This document shows positions 44,030 to 51,936 of a stretch of 64,000 bases of DNA, in pieces. Source of the stretch: Marivita cryptomonadis (GTDB taxonomy: Bacteria > Pseudomonadota > Alphaproteobacteria > Rhodobacterales > Rhodobacteraceae). Position 1 is the stretch's first letter. Every line of letters begins with the position of its first letter. The notes under the pieces are model-generated. The model searched no databases, had not been told where the DNA came from, and was given only the letters and a program-made list of their open reading frames with translations. The stretch spans positions 1 through 64,000 of the forward strand of contig NZ_JFKD01000011.1 in the NCBI RefSeq assembly GCF_002115725.1, read 5' to 3'. The translations under genes and the position numbers were made by a program.

Positions 44030-44113
44030 GGGCATGTCTCCTGCGCTGTAGGTTGAGGTTCGTATACGCAGGTATGCTGCAACCGCAAAGTAAAAAGGCA
44101 CGATTTCACAACA

Positions 44114-44180
44114 TGTTAGCGCAAAAGGTGTGAGTCAGAGGCATGATGGCGCTAACGCTGCGGGACGGTTTGCGGTAACA
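44114..44180. promoter_or_regulatory. LacI-type half sites upstream of the second GAPDH gene and doxX
   Basis: TGTTAGCG (44114-44121), CGCTAACG (44150-44157) and CGGTAACA (44173-44180) each match half of the palindrome found at the gap promoter. They cluster in the 179-base divergent space between the GAPDH paralog and the DoxX gene, suggesting shared control by the same regulator. Confidence 0.45.
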
Positions 44181-44208
44181 CCTGAACGATGTTTCGGAAT
44201 CAGAAATA

Positions 44209-44586
44209 ATGCCTGTGTCTGCGGATCTCGCGGTTCTGGTCGGTCGCAGTCTGATCGCGCTGCTGTTCCTTGCGGGGGCGCTGCAAAAGGCCATGGACCC
44301 AACCCCGGCGACGCAATTGTTGATCGGGTTCGGGTTGCCTGCCTATTTGGTCTGGCCCGCGCTTGGCTTTAACGCTGTTGCGGGTGTGATGGTTTTGGCA
44401 GGGTGGGCTGTGCGACCTTTGGCTTTCCTGCTTGCGGGTTATTGCGCAGTGACTAGCCTTTTCCACCTGATCCCGAACGATCCGTGGCAAATGAGCATCT
44501 TTGTCAAGAACTGGGCCATCGCTGGCGGGTGCCTGGTGTTGGCGGCGCATGGCCCCGGACGTTATGTGTTGAAGCAATCAGTCTAA
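44209..44586 (+). CDS. DoxX-family membrane protein
   Basis: This 125-residue protein has four spans (LAVLVGRSLIALLFLAGALQKAMDP, LVWPALGFNAVAGVMVLAGW, LAFLLAGYCAVTSLFHL and WAIAGGCLVLAAHGPG). DoxX proteins are small inner-membrane proteins linked to redox and sulfur metabolism, of largely unknown action. It is followed after 11 bases by the DUF808 gene, so the two are probably co-transcribed. Confidence 0.82.
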   Translation: MPVSADLAVLVGRSLIALLFLAGALQKAMDPTPATQLLIGFGLPAYLVWPALGFNAVAGVMVLAGWAVRPLAFLLAGYCAVTSLFHLIPNDPWQMSIFVKNWAIAGGCLVLAAHGPGRYVLKQSV

Positions 44587-44597
44587 GGAGTGCAGGT

Positions 44598-45554
44598 ATG
44601 AGCGGATTGTTGGCCCTTCTCGACGATGTGGCTGCCATCGCAAAGGTGGCGGCGGCCTCGGTCGATGACATCGGGGCGGCGGCCGCCAAGGCCGGATCGA
44701 AGACAGCAGGTGTGCTGATCGACGATGCGGCGGTCACGCCGAAATACCTCCACGGATTCGAACCTGCCCGCGAATTGCCGATCATCTGGCGAATTGCGCG
44801 AGGCTCTCTGGTCAACAAACTGGTCTTTCTGCTGCCCGCCGCATTGCTGCTGTCTACATTCGCACCTTGGATGATCCCGCCGTTGCTGATCCTCGGAGGC
44901 AGTTATCTGTGTTTCGAGGGGGCGGAAAAAATCGTGCACGTGCTGATGCCGCATGACGACCATTCCGGCGGGCCGGATGGCAGCCATGATGTGGCTGATC
45001 CGAAGCATCTGGAGGAGGAAAAGATCAAAGGCGCGATCAAGACCGATTTCATTCTGTCGGCTGAAATCATGACCATCGCGCTGTCGGTGATCGAAAGCGA
45101 CAATATCTGGATGCAGGGGGCCACGCTGGCCGTTGTGGGGATCATGGTGACGCTGGCGGTATATGGCGCGGTGGCGGTGATCGTTAAGATGGACGATGTG
45201 GGACTTTGGTTGTCGCGGGTGGGGCGCCTTGGTCTGACGCGCGCTCTGGGACGCGGGATCGTCAAGTTCATGCCGTGGCTTCTCAAGACGCTGACCGTGG
45301 TGGGCACAGCGGCAATGCTCTGGGTCGGTGGGTCGATCATCGTGCATTCCATCGCTCAGATGGGATGGCATGGGCCGGAAGACGCGATCCACGGCATCGC
45401 AGTGGCCGTCGGGGCCGGGCAGGGCTTTGTCGAATGGGCGGTGACAGCTGGGATCGATTTTGTGCTTGGTTTGATCTGGGGGCTGATCCTGATCCCGATC
45501 GGGGTCAAAATCATCGCCCCCATCTGGACGTCGGTGATGCCAAAGGGTGTTTGA
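44598..45554 (+). CDS. DUF808-family (YedI-like) membrane protein
   Basis: This 318-residue protein opens MSGLLALLDDVAAIAKVAAASVDDIGAAAAKAG. It then has several membrane spans (KLVFLLPAALLLSTF, LILGGSYLCFEGAEKI, GATLAVVGIMVTLAVYGAVAVI and VLGLIWGLILIPIGVKIIAPIW), the DUF808/YedI layout. CFEGAEK is a family hallmark. AAGGAG precedes the start. Function is unknown in all members I know of. Confidence 0.87.
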   Translation: MSGLLALLDDVAAIAKVAAASVDDIGAAAAKAGSKTAGVLIDDAAVTPKYLHGFEPARELPIIWRIARGSLVNKLVFLLPAALLLSTFAPWMIPPLLILGGSYLCFEGAEKIVHVLMPHDDHSGGPDGSHDVADPKHLEEEKIKGAIKTDFILSAEIMTIALSVIESDNIWMQGATLAVVGIMVTLAVYGAVAVIVKMDDVGLWLSRVGRLGLTRALGRGIVKFMPWLLKTLTVVGTAAMLWVGGSIIVHSIAQMGWHGPEDAIHGIAVAVGAGQGFVEWAVTAGIDFVLGLIWGLILIPIGVKIIAPIWTSVMPKGV

Positions 45555-45599
45555 TCTGCGTTAAGCTTGGCTTAACCTTGTTCGCGCTATGCAGGATGC

Positions 45600-45890
45600 A
45601 TGACGACACCAAGCGATCCTGATCCAGACATTTGGCTGCGCAACCTATTCTCAGCAAAGGCGGTGGGCCGTGGCGGAGTGATCCAACGGTCTGCCTGTGA
45701 TGTGGAACGGGTTGTCGGCCGCGATGCTTTTCTGCGCGAGGTGCGGCGGCGCGGCTTCACGCTTGTCGAGAATGGCGAACAGTTGGTTGTGTTCTGTAAC
45801 CGTGATCCGGTGCGATTGATCGTCAACCGCGATCCACCCACCTTGTCACAGCGCGCATGGCCATCGGACCGCAACGCGTTTCTCGGATAA
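45600..45890 (+). CDS. Conserved small hypothetical protein
   Basis: This 96-residue basic protein contains DIWLRNLFSAKAVGRGGVIQRSACDVERVVGRDAFLREVRRRGF then GEQLVVFCNRDPVRLIV. Similar short proteins occur in Rhodobacterales, sometimes mislabelled as phosphoribosylanthranilate isomerase, but it is far too short for that enzyme and lacks its barrel. No function can be given. It is followed by a perfect inverted repeat and is convergent with transketolase. Confidence 0.65.
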   Translation: MTTPSDPDPDIWLRNLFSAKAVGRGGVIQRSACDVERVVGRDAFLREVRRRGFTLVENGEQLVVFCNRDPVRLIVNRDPPTLSQRAWPSDRNAFLG

Positions 45891-45907
45891 TTGTTGTGTG
45901 TGCCACA

Positions 45908-45925
45908 GAACGCGTCAACGCGTTC
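45908..45925. repeat. Perfect inverted repeat GAACGCGT / ACGCGTTC
   Basis: GAACGCGT-CA-ACGCGTTC is an 18-base perfect palindrome (two-base spacer) 17 bases after the stop of the small gene. A second stem, GGGCGGC (45958-45964) with GCCGCCC (45978-45984), lies closer to the transketolase stop. Together they may terminate the two convergent transcripts; there is no strong U-run. Confidence 0.45.
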
Positions 45926-45992
45926 TTCAGATGCATCAATATCAATGTATCGCGAACGGGCGGCCCTGACAAACAGAGCCGCCCAGATGCAT

Positions 45993-48038
45993 TTATGTGC
46001 GCGGGTCAGCCTGCCAGCGGCCCTCGACCAGATCGCGTGCTTTTTGCGCCACGGCCTCTGCCGTGATGCCAAACTTTTCGTACAGCGTTTCCGCAGGCGC
46101 CGAGGCCCCAAAGCCGTGCATCCCGACAAAGCCCGACTTTTCACGCTTGCCGCGCTCACCAAACAGCCAGCGGTCCCAACCAAAGCGGATGCCCGCTTCG
46201 ACCCCGACACGCACCGGACCACCCGGCAAGACACGCTTGCGGTAGGCTTCGTCCTGCTCTTCGAACAATTCCCAGCACGGCATCGACACGACCCGCGTGC
46301 CGATCCCTTCGGCGTGCAGAATGTCGCGCGCCGCCATGGCGATCTCGACTTCCGAACCGGTGGCCATCAAGATCGCCTGACGCTTGCCTTCGGCATCAGC
46401 CAGAACATAGGCACCTTGCGCGGTGAGGTTCTTGGTCTTGTGTTCGGTCCGCACGGTTGGCAGGTTCTGACGGGTCAGCGACAGCACCGACGGCGTCTTG
46501 GTCTGGGTGAACGCAATCTCCCACGCCTCAGCCGTTTCCACCGTATCCGCAGGACGGAACACAAGTGTGTTCGGCGTGGCACGGCTGATTGCCAGATGTT
46601 CAACCGGCTGGTGGGTTGGGCCATCTTCGCCCAGACCGATGCTGTCATGCGTCATCACGTACACCGTTGGCACCTGCATCAGTGCCGACAGGCGCATCGC
46701 GGGGCGGGCGTAATCGGTGAAGCACATGAACGTGCCGCCATAGGGACGGATGCCGCCATGCAGCGCCATGCCGTTCATCGCCGACGCCATGCCATGTTCG
46801 CGGATGCCCCAGTACATGTAGCGGCCCTTGCGGTTGTCGATGTCGAACACACCCAGATCACCGGTCTTGGTGTTGTTCGACCCGGTCAGGTCAGCCGAGC
46901 CGCCAAAGGTTTCCGGCAGGATCGGGTTGAGTACTTCCAGCACCATTTCCGAGCTTTTGCGCGTGGCCACCTTGGGGGCGCTTTCGCTGATCTGCTTTTT
47001 CAGCGCCTTGATGGTCGAAGACAGCTTTTTCGGCGCTTCACCTGCCATGGTGCGGGCGAATTCGGCCTGACGGGCGGCGGACATCTCGGCCAGACGCACG
47101 TCCCATTCGGCACGGTCCGCAGCACCGCGACGACCGATCTCTTCCCATGCCGACTTGATGTCGCCCGGCACTTCGAACGGGCCGGTGGTCCAACCCCATA
47201 TCGCTTTGGCCTCGGCGTTCTGGTCGGCATTCGTCAATGCGCCGTGACCCTTCGAGGTGTCCTGCGCCGCGTGACCAAGGGCGATATGCGTTTTGCACGC
47301 GATCATTGACGGGCGCTTGTCGGCTTTCGCGGCTGTGATGGCGGCGTCGATCTCGGCCGGGTTGTGGCCGTCGATTTCCTGCACATGCCAGCCTGCGGCG
47401 GTGAAGCGGCCAACCTGATCGGTACGGTCCGAAAGCGCAACCGTGCCGTCGATGGTGATGTTGTTGTTGTCCCAGAAGACAACCAGCTTGGACAGTTCCT
47501 GACGCCCGGCGATGCCGATGGCTTCGTGGCTGACGCCTTCCATTAGGCAGCCGTCACCCGCGATCACATAGGTGTGGTGATCAACCAGTTTCTTGCCGAA
47601 CCGAGCGCGCAGCGCTTCTTCTGCCATGGCGAAGCCAACAGAGTTCGCAATGCCCTGACCCAGCGGACCGGTGGTGGTTTCGATCGCCTGTGCGAGAAAG
47701 TTCTCGGGATGGCCAGCGGTTTTCGCGCCCCATTGGCGGAAATTCTTGACCTGATCCAACGTGATCTCGGGATCACCCACAAGGTAGAGCAGCGAATAAA
47801 GCAGCATGGAACCGTGACCCGCCGACAGGATAAACCGGTCGCGGTCATGCCAGCCGGGGTGGGCGGCGTCGAACTTGAGGTGCTTTTCATACAGCACGGT
47901 GGCCACATCCGCCATGCCGATGGGCATGCCCGAATGGCCGGAATTGGCGGCAGCCACGGCATCCAGCGAAAGCGCACGGATCGCCGCCGCCTTGTTCCAA
48001 TGATCGGGGTTCTGGGCTTTGAGGGTCTCGATATCCAC
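45993..48038 (-). CDS. tkt: Transketolase
   Basis: This 681-residue thiamine diphosphate enzyme of the pentose phosphate pathway opens [17 protein letters not shown]. The ThDP motif is [18 protein letters not shown] through [10 protein letters not shown]. The pyrimidine-domain region is [24 protein letters not shown], with the C-terminal domain after [11 protein letters not shown]. The start is GTG at 48038; GAAGGA lies upstream and no in-frame ATG fits better. It links the sugar loci to C5/C3 metabolism. Confidence 0.95.
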   Translation of the reverse strand: MDIETLKAQNPDHWNKAAAIRALSLDAVAAANSGHSGMPIGMADVATVLYEKHLKFDAAHPGWHDRDRFILSAGHGSMLLYSLLYLVGDPEITLDQVKNFRQWGAKTAGHPENFLAQAIETTTGPLGQGIANSVGFAMAEEALRARFGKKLVDHHTYVIAGDGCLMEGVSHEAIGIAGRQELSKLVVFWDNNNITIDGTVALSDRTDQVGRFTAAGWHVQEIDGHNPAEIDAAITAAKADKRPSMIACKTHIALGHAAQDTSKGHGALTNADQNAEAKAIWGWTTGPFEVPGDIKSAWEEIGRRGAADRAEWDVRLAEMSAARQAEFARTMAGEAPKKLSSTIKALKKQISESAPKVATRKSSEMVLEVLNPILPETFGGSADLTGSNNTKTGDLGVFDIDNRKGRYMYWGIREHGMASAMNGMALHGGIRPYGGTFMCFTDYARPAMRLSALMQVPTVYVMTHDSIGLGEDGPTHQPVEHLAISRATPNTLVFRPADTVETAEAWEIAFTQTKTPSVLSLTRQNLPTVRTEHKTKNLTAQGAYVLADAEGKRQAILMATGSEVEIAMAARDILHAEGIGTRVVSMPCWELFEEQDEAYRKRVLPGGPVRVGVEAGIRFGWDRWLFGERGKREKSGFVGMHGFGASAPAETLYEKFGITAEAVAQKARDLVEGRWQADPRT

Positions 48039-48277
48039 GGGCCGTCGCGTCCTTCATGATGGGGGCAAAAGGGGTCGTTGTCGGCGCTCATACCAGTGTC
48101 AACGCAGAGTTCAAGCGGCACAGCCGTGCCGGATGCGCATAAGGGGGCGCATTTTCAGACGCGGATTGTTAAACTTTCACATTAAGAGGACGGAGCGATT
48201 CGTTTCGAGAGCACGGAAAAATGCGTCTGGAGGGGTCTCACCTCGGTCAGATAAACAACAAAACGGGGATCAGGCAA

Positions 48278-48823
48278 ATGACCCAAATTAACGAGTTACA
48301 ACATCGCATCACGGCGGCGCTGGACCGGGTCGCGCAAGGGGTAGCCCGGCTCGAAGAGCGCGCGGCACATCCTGTAGCGCCAGAACCCGCTGAGCCGGGG
48401 ATCGACCCTGCCGAAGTGGCGCGCCTGCAGGATGCGCTGGACGAAGAAAAGCTGGCCAATGCCCAGCTTGAAGAGCGTGTGCGAAAGCTGCACGAAACCC
48501 ACCGTCAGGAGCTTGAGGCCGCCAAGGCCGCAGCGGTCCCGGCACCTGCACCCGAGCCGCAACCAACTGTGGATGTGGCCGCGCTTGATCTTGACCTACA
48601 ACGCCTGCGCCAATCCAACGAGATGCTGCGCGCCACGAATGAAGAACTGCGCCGCGCGCTGGCCGACAATGTCGGCGAACCACATCTGATCAACAAGGCA
48701 ATGCTGGCCGAACTGGAAGGTCTTCGTGCAGCCCGCTCGGTCGACGCAGCGGAAACCCGCGCCATCATCGCGTCACTGACACCGTTGCTCGAAGCAGCTG
48801 CTGAATCCGAGGAGGCGAACTGA
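48278..48823 (+). CDS. zauP: ZauP-like coiled-coil cell-division protein
   Basis: This 181-residue protein has long heptad stretches (ELQHRITAALDRVAQGVARLEERA, ARLQDALDEEKLANAQLEERVRKLHETHRQELEA and a C-terminal helix) separated by a Pro/Ala linker (PAPAPEPQPT). In Caulobacter ZauP, encoded just upstream of zapA, works with ZapA to focus the Z-ring. Position, length and coiled-coil content match. Its TGA overlaps the zapA ATG by one base. Sequence similarity to ZauP was not computed. Confidence 0.75.
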   Translation: MTQINELQHRITAALDRVAQGVARLEERAAHPVAPEPAEPGIDPAEVARLQDALDEEKLANAQLEERVRKLHETHRQELEAAKAAAVPAPAPEPQPTVDVAALDLDLQRLRQSNEMLRATNEELRRALADNVGEPHLINKAMLAELEGLRAARSVDAAETRAIIASLTPLLEAAAESEEAN

Positions 48824-49215
48824 TGCCTGAAGTCGAAATCACCATCGGGGGCCGCAGCTTTGACGTGGCCTGTCAGGAAGGCGAAGAGCAATACCTGCAT
48901 TCCGCGGCACGGATGCTCGACACCGAGGCACAGGTGCTGGCACAGCAGGTCGGCCGCATTCCCGAAGCGCGGATGCTGTTGATGGCTGGGCTGATGCTGG
49001 CAGACAAGACCGCCGGTCTGGAAGACAAGCTACGCGAAAGCGAAGATCGCGCAGGGGCGTATCTGTCCGAACTGCGCGCCATCAAAGACACGCCGCCGCC
49101 CGAACCGGAACGGATCGAAGTGCCGGTGGTGCCAACCGACGTGACTGAGTCTTTGCAAGAGATCGCAGCACGCGCCGAGGCTCTGGCCCGCGATGTCGAG
49201 GATAAAGCCGGGTAG
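48823..49215 (+). CDS. zapA: Cell division protein ZapA
   Basis: This 130-residue FtsZ-associated protein has an N-terminal beta strand region PEVEITIGGRSFDVACQEGEEQYLHSAARMLD. A long helix follows (GRIPEARMLLMAGLMLADKTAGLEDKLRESEDRAGAYL), the ZapA layout. It bundles FtsZ filaments at midcell. It overlaps zauP by one base and ends at a strong hairpin shared with the convergent grxD operon. Confidence 0.9.
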   Translation: MPEVEITIGGRSFDVACQEGEEQYLHSAARMLDTEAQVLAQQVGRIPEARMLLMAGLMLADKTAGLEDKLRESEDRAGAYLSELRAIKDTPPPEPERIEVPVVPTDVTESLQEIAARAEALARDVEDKAG

Positions 49216-49248
49216 GGCGTCTTTGAGCCAAGCCTAGACCATAACGCA

Positions 49249-49273
49249 AAACGGCGCCCATTGGGCGCCGTTT
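49249..49273. terminator. Bidirectional terminator between zapA and grxD
   Basis: AAACGGCGCCC and GGGCGCCGTTT form a long GC-rich stem with a short ATT loop. An AAA/TTT pair at its ends supplies a short U-run in both directions. It lies 34 bases after zapA and 25 bases after the convergent grxD stop. Confidence 0.75.
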
Positions 49274-49297
49274 GTCATTGTTGTCGTCGAAAGCCGT

Positions 49298-49660
49298 TTA
49301 GGCGTTCGCTTCGCGGATCTTTTCCGCCGCGTCTTTGTCATAGGTGACGCCGTTTGCGTCGAACAGCTGATCCAGTTCGCCAGACAACGTCATCTCGGTG
49401 ATGATGTCGCAGCCACCGACAAATTCGCCTTTGACATAAAGCTGCGGGATCGTCGGCCAATCGGAATATTCCTTGATACCCTGACGGATGTTCTCGTCCG
49501 CAAGAACGTTCACGTCGGCAAAGTCGACGCCCATGTAGTTCAGCACACCGGCAACCTTGCTGGAGAACCCGCATTGCGGCATGGACTTGGTGCCTTTCAT
49601 ATACAGCACCACGTCATTCGCTTTGACGGTTTCGTCGATCATCTGTTTCGCGTCAGTCAT
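49298..49660 (-). CDS. grxD: Monothiol glutaredoxin GrxD (Grx4)
   Basis: This 120-residue monothiol glutaredoxin has the CGFS active site (MPQCGFSSKV, C30). LPTIPQ-like WPTIPQLYVKGEFVGGCDIITEM follows, with the glutathione-binding residues. CGFS glutaredoxins carry a [2Fe-2S] cluster and pair with BolA proteins in iron homeostasis. BolA is encoded at the head of this same operon. The start codon lies inside the end of the preceding 45-residue gene (eight-base overlap), so translation is coupled. Confidence 0.93.
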   Translation of the reverse strand: MTDAKQMIDETVKANDVVLYMKGTKSMPQCGFSSKVAGVLNYMGVDFADVNVLADENIRQGIKEYSDWPTIPQLYVKGEFVGGCDIITEMTLSGELDQLFDANGVTYDKDAAEKIREANA

Positions 49661-49790
49661 TCTTTTGCTCCATCTCTTCGCGGCGTTTCCGGTCCTTGCG
49701 GATATACGGCATTGTGGCGCCGACAGTGATTAGGGTGACGAGGCCAATGGCGGCGAACATTGGCCAAGTGTTTGACAGAAAGTCGATCAT
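49653..49790 (-). CDS. 45-residue single-span membrane protein between bolA and grxD
   Basis: This 45-residue protein starts MIDFLSNTWPMFAAIGLVTL and has one hydrophobic span (about residues 9-30). A strongly charged tail follows (YIRKDRKRREEMEQKND). Its ATG overlaps the stop of the 35-residue gene upstream (ATGA) and its stop lies inside grxD. The tail probably faces the cytoplasm. No family is recognised; the tight packing argues that it is a real gene. Confidence 0.65.
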   Translation of the reverse strand: MIDFLSNTWPMFAAIGLVTLITVGATMPYIRKDRKRREEMEQKND

Positions 49791-49894
49791 GCCACATCCC
49801 CAGATTGGCTGTGCGCTTTAGGGCGTCGCCAGGTGAACCAAGCGAACGGACCGATCAACAGGATCATCAGGATATTCCAGACCCGCGCGGGCAT
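49787..49894 (-). CDS. 35-residue single-span membrane protein after bolA
   Basis: This 35-residue protein (MPARVWNILMILLIGPFAWF, then a basic end TWRRPKAHSQSGDVA) has one short hydrophobic span. Its ATG overlaps the bolA stop by one base (TAATG) and its stop overlaps the next ATG. bolA, this gene, the 45-residue gene and grxD therefore form an unbroken overlapping chain. Function is unknown. Confidence 0.6.
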   Translation of the reverse strand: MPARVWNILMILLIGPFAWFTWRRPKAHSQSGDVA

Positions 49895-50136
49895 TAGGCG
49901 GGGGCTTTCGTGGTCAGGGCCAGCGCATGCAATTCACCGTGCGAGCCATCCATCTTGCCCTTCAGCGCGGCATAGACGGCCCGTTGCTGTTGCACCCGGT
50001 TCATGCCCTTGAAGCTTTCGTCGATCACCTCGGCCGCATAGTGGTTCCCATCCCCAGCCAGATCCGTGATCGTGATCTTGGCGTTGGGAAACTCTGCGCG
50101 GATCAGGTCTTCGATTTCCTGCGCTTGCATGGCCAT
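49894..50136 (-). CDS. BolA-family protein
   Basis: This 80-residue protein has the BolA fold: AQEIEDLIRAEFPNAKITITDLAGDGNHYAAEVIDESFKGMNRVQQQRAVYAALKGKM. The invariant C-terminal histidine is in GELHALAL. The GDGNHY loop is that of the BolA2/IbaG-like branch, which partners CGFS glutaredoxins through a shared [2Fe-2S] cluster. It heads the operon ending in grxD. GGAGAG precedes the start. Confidence 0.9.
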   Translation of the reverse strand: MAMQAQEIEDLIRAEFPNAKITITDLAGDGNHYAAEVIDESFKGMNRVQQQRAVYAALKGKMDGSHGELHALALTTKAPA

Positions 50137-50211
50137 TGCGCTGCTCTCCGATTGTGGACTTTGAAAAAGATGTATGCCGGGCTTTACTATTTCGCAAGGC
50201 GGTGCTGCGGG

Positions 50212-50994
50212 TTAGGCTGTCAATGACACCCAGACGGGCACGTGGTCAGACGGTTTCTCGCGTCCACGCACCGCGCTTTCGATCCAGCAATCGGTCATCA
50301 TGTCGGCGCAGGCGGGTGACAAAAGGAAGTGGTCGATGCGAATCCCGTTGTTTCGCTCCCACGCACCTGCCTGATAATCCCAGAATGAATAATGCCCGCC
50401 GCCATGCGTTCGCGCGCGGAAAGCTTCGGTAAAGCCAAGGTTCAGGATGCGCCGGAAGGCCGTCCGGGACTCGGGTCGGAACAAGGCGTCTTCTGTCCAT
50501 TGCTCGGGCTTGGCCGCATCTTCGGCCTGCGGGATGATGTTGTAATCACCTGCCATCAGCGCAGGCATCTCATCAGCCAGCAAATCACGGGCCCGTGCTT
50601 CCAACCGTTTCATCCAGTCCAGTTTGTAATCGTATTTCGGCCCCGGTGCAGGATTTCCGTTGGGCAGGTAGAGACCACAGACGCGGACCGCCTGCGTGTC
50701 GCCGATCACGGTCGCTTCGATCCAGCGTGCCTGTTCGTCGCTGTCATCACCGGGTAGGCCGCGGGTCACATCCTCCAGTGGCAGCTTCGACAAGATCGCC
50801 ACCCCGTTGAAGCCCTTTTGACCGTGGGTTTCGACCGTGTAGCCCAAATCCTCCAATTCCTCGCGCGGGAATGCCTCATCGACCGATTTGATCTCTTGCA
50901 GCAACGCCACATCCGGCGCGCTGTCGCGCAACCAGTCGGTCAGTGCGGGCAGGCGGGCCTTGATCCCGTTGATGTTGAACGTCGCGATTTTCAT
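50212..50994 (-). CDS. xth: Exodeoxyribonuclease III
   Basis: This 260-residue DNase I-fold repair nuclease cleaves at abasic sites and trims 3' ends. Motifs in order are ATFNINGIKARL, LLQEIKSVDEAFP (metal glutamate), NGVAILSKLP, VCGLYLPNGNP, LMAGDYNIIP and SDHVPVWV (catalytic histidine). Length and order match Xth. It is a single gene on the minus strand, divergent from the FTSGS-repeat unit across a DnaA-box-bearing region. Confidence 0.92.
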   Translation of the reverse strand: MKIATFNINGIKARLPALTDWLRDSAPDVALLQEIKSVDEAFPREELEDLGYTVETHGQKGFNGVAILSKLPLEDVTRGLPGDDSDEQARWIEATVIGDTQAVRVCGLYLPNGNPAPGPKYDYKLDWMKRLEARARDLLADEMPALMAGDYNIIPQAEDAAKPEQWTEDALFRPESRTAFRRILNLGFTEAFRARTHGGGHYSFWDYQAGAWERNNGIRIDHFLLSPACADMMTDCWIESAVRGREKPSDHVPVWVSLTA

Positions 50995-51326
50995 GTGTGG
51001 TCTCCCCGATTGTCCTTTCTATCCCAAGAAGGGCACGGACGCACAAGAAGGGATCTGGCCGAATCGAACGTCATTGAATGCCTCGAAATCGCGGTTTGTT
51101 CAGCCCGTCGCACCAGCGCCGATGCCCGGCCGGTCGACGCGAAAAGACTTATCCCCAGATTTTTCAAATCTGTTGATAACTTGAGGACCTTTTCTCTCGA
51201 AACAACCTATGGGAGAATCTTCATGTGGATAACTCGCTCATATACACGTTTAGCGATATTCATTCTTCTCAAATACATTTTTTGCGTGTCATCGTTAACT
51301 CACTCAACCAGCCAGAGGAGGCCAAC
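50995..51326. promoter_or_regulatory. 332-base noncoding region with DnaA-box cluster
   Basis: The region contains TTATCCCCA (51149-51157, plus), TTATCAACA (minus, 51171-51179) and a perfect TTATCCACA (minus, 51224-51232). An AT-rich stretch with TACATTTTTTG around 51270-51290 follows. Three 9-mers within one mismatch of the DnaA box in 84 bases is unusual for GC-rich DNA. It could be a DnaA-controlled promoter, a DnaA-titration locus or part of an origin. AGAGGAGG precedes the following gene. Confidence 0.55.
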
Positions 51327-51875
51327 ATGACCGCAGCTCGCAAAATTCAGTCTACTCAGTTCCTTCAGGAAAATCAGTACAATACCGGCGCTCGTGATGA
51401 TATTCACAGCGGGGACGCCACAGCTTTGTTCACGTCCGGCTCTGCGCCGATGGGCTCTGCAGATGCTCTTTTGGGCGATGCTGTCGAGATGTTCACATCT
51501 GGCTCCGCTCCGGCGGCCAGCGCAACCGCCTTTGTGGGGGACGCGACAGGATTGTTCACATCCGGTTCTGCGCCGTTCGGCACATCCGCCAGCAACGGCG
51601 AAGCGGTCGGCCTGTTCACCTCCGGTTCCGCACCCACAACATCCGACAGCCGTACAGGTGACGCGGTAGAAGCGTTCACGTCCGGCTCTGCACCTGCCAC
51701 GTCGGATGCGCGTACCGGCGACGCGGTAGAAGCCTTCACGTCTGGTTCCAGCCCGGTGACAAGCGACACAACAACCGGAGACGCTGTCGAAGCGTTCACA
51801 TCTGGGTCCAGCCCTGTGACTGCTGAGACCACCGCCGATGGCGAAGGCTGCGCGCTCTTCACCTCCGGCTCATAA
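51327..51875 (+). CDS. FTSGS-repeat protein of unknown function
   Basis: This 182-residue protein has a 28-residue head (MTAARKIQSTQFLQENQYNT...) without signal peptide. Seven repeats of 20-21 residues follow, then a final half repeat ending FTSGS at the stop. The unit is GDAVEAFTSGSAP plus a variable Ser/Thr/Asp stretch. The pentapeptide FTSGS is invariant in all eight copies although its codons differ, so the protein sequence is under selection. It is acidic, with a single cysteine near the C-terminus (GEGCALF). It is followed after 61 bases by a large partner gene. It could be a peptide precursor, a surface or matrix repeat, or a solenoid; none is proven. Confidence 0.75.
   Translation: MTAARKIQSTQFLQENQYNTGARDDIHSGDATALFTSGSAPMGSADALLGDAVEMFTSGSAPAASATAFVGDATGLFTSGSAPFGTSASNGEAVGLFTSGSAPTTSDSRTGDAVEAFTSGSAPATSDARTGDAVEAFTSGSSPVTSDTTTGDAVEAFTSGSSPVTAETTADGEGCALFTSGS
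51411..51872 (+). repeat. Eight-copy protein-level tandem repeat (about 60-63 bp units)
   Basis: Units start at codons 29, 50, 71, 91, 111, 131, 151 and 172 of the gene, each opening G(D/E) and containing FTSGS. Unit lengths in residues are 21, 21, 20, 20, 20, 20, 21 and 11 (final partial). Nucleotide identity between units is modest because synonymous positions vary, unlike a recent DNA slippage array. Confidence 0.85.
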
Positions 51876-51936
51876 TCTACGCATTGACCCGGGGCGGGGT
51901 GGCCCGTCCCCTTACACCCCCTAGGAGGATTGGATC

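Noticed and set aside
45891..47309. 472-codon plus-strand frame across transketolase
   Set aside because: Shadow of tkt; rich in Arg/His as expected from antisense of GC-rich coding DNA.
51404..51862. Long open frame on the strand opposite the FTSGS-repeat gene
   Set aside because: It is open because the repeat unit and codon bias of the real gene avoid stops in that frame. It has no ribosome site, and its repeats are a mirror of the plus-strand repeats.
51411..51872. CRISPR-like or VNTR array
   Set aside because: Units are in frame, differ at synonymous positions and have no fixed spacer/repeat alternation. There are no cas genes.
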